The position numbers and the translations under genes are program-made. The notes beneath the pieces are model-generated. The model did no database searches and was not told where the DNA came from. It saw only the letters and a list, made by a program, of their open reading frames with translations. DNA of 11,958 bases from positions 1-11,958 of the forward strand of contig DATJWY010000190.1 in the NCBI GenBank assembly GCA_035500775.1, read 5' to 3'. This stretch comes from DATJWY01 sp035500775 (GTDB lineage: Bacteria; Pseudomonadota; Alphaproteobacteria; Acetobacterales; Acetobacteraceae). Of the stretch, positions 6,842-11,958 are shown one piece after another (position 1 is the first letter of the stretch; each line of letters starts with the position of its first letter).

Positions 6842-8296
6842 ATGGCCGAGTCATTGACGCAATTGGCGATCGATTTCAGTCGCACCGGAAATGCCTATGA
6901 ATTCGAGGGATATGGCTGGTCGTCTCAGGAGCAGGACCATATCTGGACGCTTGGCCGGGAGAGTGCGCTGTCCGTGGCCGCACCGACCGTGCCCGGCGAG
7001 TATGCGCTGCGCTTCAGCTTCACGCCGTTGCTCAGGCAGGGCTCGCGGAACCTCCAGCGCCTCAACGTCACGCTGAACGGCCGGCCGCTCGCGCGCTTCG
7101 CCGTCACCAATGGCGGCGAGTCCTCCTTCTCCTGCTGGATGCCTTGGGAGATGATCGCGGGGGAGAGCCGGTTGCGCATTGTCTTCAGCCTCCCGGACGC
7201 GCTTCCGCCTTCGGAGGTGTTCGAGGGCAATAACGACACGCGCCTGCTCGCTCTCGCCGTTCATCACCTGTCCTTCGCGCCCCTGGAGGGTGCGGCGCCG
7301 TTCCCGGTGCCGGCCATGTCAGGGGCTCCCGGGGCTGGTGTCGCCGCGCCGGCCGGCGACGGTCCGGCCAGCGATGCCGCCTTGCTGCTCGGCTTCGAGA
7401 GCCTGGGCTGGGATGGCGAGTTCGGCGCGGTGCAGGCGGCGTTCGGCGTGCATTCGTTCGGCCTGCTGCGTGACGCGGTGATGCCGCTCAGCGCCCTGCT
7501 GGCGGCGCTGGAGAGCGGGTTCGACGGCTTGCCCGAGGCGTCCGGCCTGCGGATGAGGCTGTTCGAGGCCACCCGCGAATATCTGCTGGAGGAGCCGCGC
7601 CTCGGCATTCTCTTCCGCACCTTGTGGCATGAGGGGGAGATCGAGCCGGGGGATCTGGCGGAGCGGGAGATGCGGCGGCTCGCCGTCCTGCGCCGGCGGC
7701 TGCTGCAGGTGATCGCGGCCGGCGAGAAGATCCTGGTCTATCGCGAGCGCGAGCCGGCGCCGCCGGAGGAGATCCTGCGCGCGCATGACGCGCTGCGCCG
7801 GCTCGGCCCGGCCACGCTGCTCTGGGTCTCGACGGCGGATGCGGCGCATCCCGCCGGCCGGGTGGAGCGGGTGCGGGAAGGGCTGATGCACGGTTATGTG
7901 GCCCAGGCCGAGGCGAGCACCCTCGCGGCGCAGGTCGGGAGCTGGGCCGAGCTGTGCCGCGCCGCCTACCGGCTGCAACGCGCGGCCGTCGCTCCGCCGG
8001 CCGTCACGGCTGCGCCAGCGGCTGTTCCGGCGCCTGCCGCGCCCGTGCCGGCTTCCACGACGGCCCCCGCGCCGCTCCGGGCGGCGGCGCCCGCCCCGAA
8101 GCCCGCGCCTGTGCCTGCGCCCGTGCCGAAGCGCGACCCGGTGCCCGAGGTGCCGCCGCCGCCGCCCCCGCCGCGCCAGCCGGATGTGCTTTTCCCGTTC
8201 GGCGACGACTCGCTGTTGCTGCCGATCGCCGAGGTCGAGGTCGAGCCCGAGGAGCCGGCACCCGTCTGGCGCCGCCTGTTCGCCCGCCGCTCGTAA
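6842..8296 (+). CDS. Unrecognised 484-residue protein: beta-rich N-terminal module, degenerate papain-like-peptidase-type domain, Pro/Ala-rich tail
   Basis: No signal peptide or transmembrane helix is seen, so it is probably cytoplasmic. Residues 1-150 look like a beta-sandwich module: GYGWSSQEQDHIWTLG (23-38), then LNVTLNGRPLARFAV. Similar segments occur in alphaproteobacterial polysaccharide and glycosyltransferase proteins. Residues 180-370 resemble a family, loosely related in my recollection to DUF1796 papain-like peptidases, whose pattern is ESLGxNCEFG, then AGEK and LLWV with HPxG. Here it reads FESLGWDGEFG (185-195), so the expected Cys is Gly192. AGEK (293-296), LLWV (326-329) and HPAG (336-339) are kept. 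Residues 383-444 are a Pro/Ala/Val linker with seven consecutive Pro. A conserved-looking end, DVLFPFGDDSLLLPIAEVEVEPEEP, precedes an Arg-rich terminus. The ribosome site is strong. Loss of the Cys suggests a binding or structural role. Function is unknown; a surface-glycan role is only a guess. Confidence 0.8.
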   Translation: MAESLTQLAIDFSRTGNAYEFEGYGWSSQEQDHIWTLGRESALSVAAPTVPGEYALRFSFTPLLRQGSRNLQRLNVTLNGRPLARFAVTNGGESSFSCWMPWEMIAGESRLRIVFSLPDALPPSEVFEGNNDTRLLALAVHHLSFAPLEGAAPFPVPAMSGAPGAGVAAPAGDGPASDAALLLGFESLGWDGEFGAVQAAFGVHSFGLLRDAVMPLSALLAALESGFDGLPEASGLRMRLFEATREYLLEEPRLGILFRTLWHEGEIEPGDLAEREMRRLAVLRRRLLQVIAAGEKILVYREREPAPPEEILRAHDALRRLGPATLLWVSTADAAHPAGRVERVREGLMHGYVAQAEASTLAAQVGSWAELCRAAYRLQRAAVAPPAVTAAPAAVPAPAAPVPASTTAPAPLRAAAPAPKPAPVPAPVPKRDPVPEVPPPPPPPRQPDVLFPFGDDSLLLPIAEVEVEPEEPAPVWRRLFARRS

Positions 8297-8298
8297 GG

Positions 8299-8348
8299 CG
8301 AGGGGCGCTGCCCCTCGACCCCGCCGGGGCCGTACGGCCCCGGACCCC
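8299..8348 (+). repeat. Second palindromic intergenic element, also the 3' end of the preceding gene
   Basis: CGAGGGGC, loop GCT, and GCCCCTCG form a perfect 8-bp hairpin (8299-8317) just 2 bases after the preceding stop codon. ACCCCG follows, then the perfect 20-bp palindrome CCGGGGCCGTACGGCCCCGG (8324-8343), then ACCCC. The architecture matches the element at 6312-6414. There is no T-run. It separates two convergent genes, so it probably protects or ends transcripts from both sides. Confidence 0.65.
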
Positions 8349-8370
8349 ATTACTTCATTCGGTGTAATAA

Positions 8371-9312
8371 CTATTGAGGGTCTGGGGCGGAGCCCTGGCC
8401 TTTCCGTGAACGCGGCGGCGTCCCCAACGGCGCCAGTTTGCGGACGGCCGTGATGAAATTCCCGACGGCGACCGAGCGATCGTCGCTGCGCCAGGCCAGG
8501 CTGATCGGTGCCCGTGGCGCGGCGTCCGCGATCGGCCGATAGACGATGCCATCCGCGTGAATCTGGGTCACGGAGCGCGGTACGACGGATACGCCGAACC
8601 CTGCCGCGACCATGGGGATGATCGAACTGATCTGCGGAGCGTCCTGTCCCAGTTTCGGGGTGAATCCCGCCGCGAGACAGGCCGCGATGATGCTGTCATG
8701 GAGGCCGTGGCCAATCTCCCGCGGGAACAGGATGAAGGGCTCGGTCGCCAGGGCGGCGAGCGGCAGCGGCGCGCCTGTGTCCAGCGGATGCCCGGCCGGA
8801 ACGGCGATGACCATCTCCTCATCGATCAGATCCAGCACCCGGAGGCGCGCATCCGGCTCGATCGGCGGGCGGATGAAGGCGACATCGATGCGGCCTTCAT
8901 GCAGGCCGGCGATCAGGGCCGGCGTGTTGCTCTGCTCGGGCGACAGAACGACGTCGGGGTGGCGGGTGCGATACGCGCGAATGGCGGCCGGAATTAACGG
9001 CTGGAAATAGGTCGCGCCGGCGAAGCCCATCCTGATGCGCCCGCATTCCCCCCGCGCCCGGCGCCTGGCGTCCACCAGGGCGTAGTCCAGCCGGGACAGG
9101 ATCGCGCGTGCCTCGTCAAGGAACAGCCGGCCGGCCTCGGTCAGCTCGACCCCGCGTGACAGGCGACGGAACAGCGGCGCGCCAATCTCCGCCTCCAGCT
9201 GTTTGATCTGGAGGCTGAGCGGCGGCTGACGGATCCCCAGCCGGGCCGCCGCGCGCGTGAAATGCAGCTCTTCAGCGACCGCGACGAAGTAGCGGAGGTG
9301 GCGAATGTCCAT
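8371..9312 (-). CDS. LysR-type transcriptional regulator, AlsR/BudR-like
   Basis: The 313-residue protein has the classic LysR layout. An N-terminal winged helix-turn-helix covers about 1-60 (MDIRHLRYFVAVAEELHFTR, then AARLGIRQPPLSLQIKQLE). A linker helix and a periplasmic-binding-protein-like effector domain follow from about 90 to 295. The HLRYFVAVAEELHFTRAA opening resembles the AlsR/BudR/BenM-type subgroup, whose members often sense small organic or aromatic acids. It is divergent from poxB, with 115 bases between the two starts, which is the usual LysR arrangement for control of the neighbour. The ATG at 9312 has no strong ribosome site but the N-terminus matches the family exactly. The last ~11 residues (KGQGSAPDPQ region) are encoded inside a palindromic-type intergenic sequence. 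The effector is unknown; pyruvate or acetate is a guess. Confidence 0.93.
   Translation of the reverse strand: MDIRHLRYFVAVAEELHFTRAAARLGIRQPPLSLQIKQLEAEIGAPLFRRLSRGVELTEAGRLFLDEARAILSRLDYALVDARRRARGECGRIRMGFAGATYFQPLIPAAIRAYRTRHPDVVLSPEQSNTPALIAGLHEGRIDVAFIRPPIEPDARLRVLDLIDEEMVIAVPAGHPLDTGAPLPLAALATEPFILFPREIGHGLHDSIIAACLAAGFTPKLGQDAPQISSIIPMVAAGFGVSVVPRSVTQIHADGIVYRPIADAAPRAPISLAWRSDDRSVAVGNFITAVRKLAPLGTPPRSRKGQGSAPDPQ
8374..8400 (-). repeat. Degenerate palindromic element read into the LysR C-terminus
   Basis: On the minus strand the bases read GGCCAGGGCTCCGCCCCAGA then CCCTC. This has the same order (CAGGGC, triloop TCC, GCCCCAG, then ACCC) as the GC-rich hairpins at 6312 and 8299, but with an imperfect stem. 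It supplies the final LysR codons and its TAG stop lies immediately beyond. Confidence 0.4.
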
Positions 9313-9344
9313 GGTATTCGGTTCTTCATATCAAACACGACAGT

Positions 9345-9382
9345 ACCATATATTGGTCACTCAGGCAGCGCGTCACTATCTT
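9345..9382 (+). promoter_or_regulatory. Putative poxB promoter with overlapping dyad
   Basis: TTGGTC (9353-9358) and TATCTT (9377-9382) are 18 bases apart and would serve poxB, with transcription starting near 9390. The -35 overlaps the short dyad ACCA-TATAT-TGGT (9345-9357), a plausible contact site for the divergent LysR protein. LysR proteins commonly bind such sites near the target's -35. The match is only moderate. Confidence 0.35.
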
Positions 9383-9427
9383 CGAGGCACCCCGAACATC
9401 CGCCTCATCCGGACAGCGAGACCGCCC

Positions 9428-11152
9428 ATGCCCAGAACCATCGCCGATCTGATCGCCGAAACCCTCAACCAAGCCGGCGTCAAACGCATCTGGGGCGTCA
9501 CGGGCGATAGCCTGAATGGCCTCAACGACAGTCTGCGACGCCTCGGCCGGATCGACTGGTTGCACGTGCGCCACGAGGAGGTGGCTGCCTTCGCCGCCGG
9601 CGCCGAGGCGGCCGTGACCGGGGAACTGGCGGTCTGCGCGGGAAGCTGCGGCCCCGGCAACCTGCACCTCATCAACGGATTGTTTGACGCCCACCGCAAC
9701 CATGTGCCGGTGCTCGCGCTGGCCGCGCATATCCCATCGTCCGAGATCGGGCTCGGCTATTTCCAGGAGACGCACCCGCAGGATCTGTTCCGGGAGTGCA
9801 GCCATTTCGCCGAGTTGGTCACCAACCCGGCGCAGATGCCCGAGGTCCTGCACCGGGCCATGCGCACGGCGATCGGCCAACGCGGCGTCGCCGTGGTGGT
9901 CCTGCCGGGCGACGTGGCGCTGGCGGAGGCGCCGGCCGCGGCGACGGGCCCATGGGCCACTATCTCTCCGCCCCGGATGCTGCCGTCCGATGCGGATCTC
10001 GACCGCCTCGCCGCCCTGTTGAACGGCGCGGGGGCGGTGACGCTGCTTTGCGGCAGTGGCTGCGCCGGAGCGCATGACGCGGTGGTGGCGCTGGCCGAGG
10101 CCCTGGGCGCCCCCGTGGTCCATGCGCTGCGCGGCAAGGAGCATGTCGAGTGGGACAATCCCTACGATGTCGGCATGACCGGGTTCATCGGATTCTCCTC
10201 CGGCTATCACGCCATGATGAACTGCGACACGCTGCTGATGCTCGGCACCGATTTTCCCTATCGGCCGTTCTATCCGACCAAGGCGAAGATCGCGCAGATC
10301 GACCGGGACCCCGGCGCGCTCGGACGCCGGGCGCAGCTCGATCTCGGCCTGCTCGGTGACGTCGGGGACACGGTGAGGGCGCTGCTGCCGCGGCTCAAGC
10401 GACAGACCGACCGCTCTTTCCTCGATGCCGCCCGCCGGCACTACATCAAGGCCCGCAAGGGGCTGGACGATCTGGCCACGCCCTCCGCCCCCGGACGGCC
10501 CATCCATCCGCAATACCTGACGCGGCTCGTCAGCGAGCTGGCGGATGACGACGCGATCTTCACCGCCGATGTCGGCACGCCCACCGTCTGGGCCGCGCGC
10601 TATCTTGCCATGAACGGCAAGCGACGGCTGATCGGCTCGTTCAATCACGGCTCCATGGCCAATGCCCTGCCGCAGGCCATCGGCGCGCAGGCGGCCTTCC
10701 CGAAACGCCAGGTGATCTCGCTCTCCGGCGATGGCGGCTTCACCATGCTGATGGGCGATTTCATCTCGCTCACCCAGCTCGGCCTGCCCGTGAAGGTGAT
10801 CGTCTACGACAATAGCTCGCTCGGCTTCGTCGCCATGGAAATGAAGGCCGGCGGCTATCTCGACACCGCCACGGCACTGCGCAACCCCGATTTCTCCGCC
10901 ATGGCCAACGCCATGGGCATCCGGGGCATCCGGGTTGAGGAATCGGCCGGGCTGGAAACTGCCCTGAAGGAATTCCTCGCCCACCCCGGGCCGGCCCTCC
11001 TCGATGTCGTGACGGCCAGTCAGGAACTGATCATGCCGCCCAAGATCCAGCTTGAGCAGGCCAAGGGCCTCAGCCTCTATATGCTCAAGGCCATCCTCAA
11101 CGGCCGCGGCGACGAAGTGGTCGAACTGGCGCAGACCAATCTGCGCCGCTGA
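9428..11152 (+). CDS. poxB: Pyruvate:ubiquinone oxidoreductase (pyruvate dehydrogenase [quinone])
   Basis: PoxB (EC 1.2.5.1) uses thiamine diphosphate and FAD to oxidise pyruvate to acetate and CO2, passing electrons to ubiquinone at the inner membrane. The 574-residue product matches E. coli PoxB (572 residues) nearly end to end. It has WGVTGDSLNGLNDSL, the catalytic Glu50 in RHEEVAAF, CAGSCGPGNLHLINGLFD, and the FAD-domain segment LCGSGCAGAH. The ThDP/Mg motif is GDGG (434-437) with Asn462 in VIVYDN. The C-terminal amphipathic membrane-binding end is intact (LEQAKGLSLYMLKAILNGRG). ATG 9428 matches the family start. The frame opens earlier at ATG 9305, but that would overlap the LysR start and add unrelated residues. 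The ribosome site is weak. Likely control is by the divergent LysR. It may form an operon with the FUSC-type gene 17 bases downstream. Confidence 0.97.
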   Translation: MPRTIADLIAETLNQAGVKRIWGVTGDSLNGLNDSLRRLGRIDWLHVRHEEVAAFAAGAEAAVTGELAVCAGSCGPGNLHLINGLFDAHRNHVPVLALAAHIPSSEIGLGYFQETHPQDLFRECSHFAELVTNPAQMPEVLHRAMRTAIGQRGVAVVVLPGDVALAEAPAAATGPWATISPPRMLPSDADLDRLAALLNGAGAVTLLCGSGCAGAHDAVVALAEALGAPVVHALRGKEHVEWDNPYDVGMTGFIGFSSGYHAMMNCDTLLMLGTDFPYRPFYPTKAKIAQIDRDPGALGRRAQLDLGLLGDVGDTVRALLPRLKRQTDRSFLDAARRHYIKARKGLDDLATPSAPGRPIHPQYLTRLVSELADDDAIFTADVGTPTVWAARYLAMNGKRRLIGSFNHGSMANALPQAIGAQAAFPKRQVISLSGDGGFTMLMGDFISLTQLGLPVKVIVYDNSSLGFVAMEMKAGGYLDTATALRNPDFSAMANAMGIRGIRVEESAGLETALKEFLAHPGPALLDVVTASQELIMPPKIQLEQAKGLSLYMLKAILNGRGDEVVELAQTNLRR

Positions 11153-11169
11153 GCGAGCCGCCCGTCCCC

Positions 11170-11691
11170 ATGCGTTGGAACGACCGTCTCCTCTTCGCCG
11201 TCTTCGCGCTGCGCTGCGCGGGGGCGGCGACGCTCGCCTACTGGCTGGCGACGGTCGTGGGCCTGCCGCATCCGCTGTGGGCTACGGTATCGGCGGTCAT
11301 CGTCTCGCAGGATCGGTTCATGGAAACCCGGCTGTCGATCAGCGGCCGGATCGTCGGAACCATCATCGGCGCCGGTGTCGCCGTGGCCATCGGGCTGCTG
11401 GCGTTGCGGCTGCATCTGGACATAACCGTGCAGATTGCCGCCGCGGTCGCGATCTGCGCCGTCGTCGCGCGCCGCTGGCCCGCGCTGCGGGTCTGCATGT
11501 GGACGGGGCCGATCGTCCTGCTCACGGCGAGCCAGTCCGGGTCGATCGTCATGGCCGGGTTCCATCGCGGCAGCGAGGTGATCCTCGGCGTCCTCGTCGG
11601 GGGGCTGCTGCACCTCCTGGTGGAGAGGATCTTATACGGCGAGCCGGCACCGTCAGGTTGGCCGCCTGGCCGGGCAAGGCGGGTCGCGTAG
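11170..11691 (+). CDS. Small FUSC/aromatic-acid-exporter-like membrane protein
   Basis: The 173-residue protein has a run of hydrophobic segments at about 10-32, 37-46, 61-81, 85-103, 111-120 and 135-157, giving roughly five or six membrane passes. The segment LPHPLWATVSAVIVSQD followed by RIVGTIIGAGVAV is typical of the N-terminal membrane half of FUSC/ArAE-type proteins, some of which export aromatic carboxylic acids. It lacks the long soluble half of the large family members but matches the short versions found in bacteria. It begins 17 bases after the poxB stop on the same strand, so cotranscription is likely. Exporting an organic acid would fit, but the substrate is unknown. The ribosome site is weak; the start was chosen as the first ATG giving an N-terminal amphipathic lead into the first helix. 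The C-terminus is Pro/Arg-rich. Confidence 0.8.
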   Translation: MRWNDRLLFAVFALRCAGAATLAYWLATVVGLPHPLWATVSAVIVSQDRFMETRLSISGRIVGTIIGAGVAVAIGLLALRLHLDITVQIAAAVAICAVVARRWPALRVCMWTGPIVLLTASQSGSIVMAGFHRGSEVILGVLVGGLLHLLVERILYGEPAPSGWPPGRARRVA

Positions 11692-11958
11692 CCGGACGGG
11701 ATGACGACTGAAAGACTTAGAGCGTTATCCGCGAGCCAGAACACGCGGCGTCGTGCGGGCTGAATCGTGAAGACCTGCTGCCATAGGGCGTCCTCCTGCT
11801 TACGAGAGAACGCACCACCACACCCTGGGACCATACACCTAAAATAATTCGGAAGTGAAAAATGTTAACGGCGCAGGAGGTAAGGAGAGTAGGTTTTGTC
11901 TCAACCGAGCTGCCCCACGCTCGCGAAGTTCCCTGCATGCCACTGCACGCAGTCGCCC
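11692..11958. other. Gene-poor, lower-GC stretch after the FUSC-type gene
   Basis: This 267-base region has noticeably lower GC than the rest and no reading frame with family-like sequence on the plus strand. An AGGAGGTAAGGAGAG run (11875-11889) looks like ribosome-site sequence. The only start after it is TTG 11896, which opens 21 codons to the window edge. A possible transposase remnant on the minus strand is listed separately. The absence of ordinary coding signal and the base composition suggest a decayed insertion. Confidence 0.4.
11715..11834 (-). pseudogene. Possible IS630-type transposase remnant
   Basis: On the minus strand from 11834, residues 19-37 read QQVFTIQPARRRVFWLADN. This resembles the segment of IS630-family transposases around the second catalytic Asp, commonly written like QVMTxEPYASARRVFWIVDN followed by GSSHRG. 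The order Q-V-T-P-ARR-VFW-DN is kept but two or three residues appear lost, and the expected SHRG continuation is missing. The frame then runs antisense into the FUSC-type gene, so the rest of the transposase is gone. The similarity is short and drawn from memory. Confidence 0.3.

Noticed and set aside
7319..8350. 343-codon minus-strand frame over the 484-residue gene
   Set aside because: Arg/Gly/Gln/His-rich shadow without a ribosome site, running through the palindromic element; the plus frame has a strong ribosome site and domain-like sequence.
9305..9427. Upstream ATG 9305 for poxB
   Set aside because: It overlaps the LysR start region and adds 41 residues with no family counterpart; MPRTIADLI at 9428 aligns with known PoxB starts.
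9326..10984. 552-codon minus-strand frame antisense to poxB
   Set aside because: poxB on the plus strand matches its family end to end; the antisense sequence is a codon-bias shadow.
11754..11813. 19-codon minus-strand frame with AGGAGGA upstream
   Set aside because: Good ribosome site but too short, with no recognisable sequence, and it overlaps the putative transposase remnant in another frame.
11896..11958. TTG-started frame at the window edge (SQPSCPTLAKFPACHCTQSP)
   Set aside because: Only 21 codons are visible and the start is uncertain; AAGGAG at 11882-11887 is compatible, but nothing can be identified.

Overview
The window looks like a chromosomal piece of a GC-rich alphaproteobacterium, most likely a member or close relative of the Acetobacteraceae (Rhodospirillales). 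That placement is an inference from three things: the order rimP-nusA-ylxR-infB-rbfA, the very high GC at third codon positions, and GC-rich palindromic elements in the intergenic gaps. No rRNA, tRNA, CRISPR array or intact mobile element was seen.

Region 1 (1-6278) is the conserved translation/transcription operon. The last 30 codons of an upstream membrane protein (to 95) are followed by a sigma70-like promoter (125-153) and a short leader. The leader ends in a hairpin with a U-tract (189-214) directly before rimP. Then come rimP (ribosome maturation factor), nusA (elongation/antitermination factor), a YlxR-L7Ae RNA-binding protein, infB (IF2) and rbfA. The spacing suggests one transcript: the infB/rbfA and ylxR/infB junctions are 4-nt ATGA overlaps. 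The ylxR-type gene has no ordinary start codon where its conserved N-terminus requires one. truB, which often follows rbfA, is not present here.

Region 2 (6279-8370) is an accessory insertion. It opens with a palindromic repeat element (hairpin plus two exact 25-bp tandem copies). A 57-residue Cys-containing small protein on the minus strand (6426-6599) follows, with a strong ribosome binding site. Next is an AT-richer divergent control region with a 9-bp inverted repeat (6712-6739). It leads to a 484-residue unrecognised protein (6842-8296) with a beta-rich N-terminal module, a middle domain resembling a papain-like peptidase family but lacking the expected Cys, and a Pro/Ala-rich tail. A second palindromic element closes the region, and a third, weaker one is read into the end of the neighbouring LysR gene.

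Region 3 (8371-11691) is a metabolic module. A LysR-type regulator on the minus strand is divergent from poxB, a pyruvate:quinone oxidoreductase that makes acetate, CO2 and reduced quinone. Seventeen bases after poxB lies a small FUSC-type membrane protein, possibly an exporter cotranscribed with it. The regulator plausibly controls the pair.

Region 4 (11692-11958) has lower GC and no convincing intact gene. A minus-strand stretch resembles part of an IS630-type transposase and may be a decayed insertion remnant.
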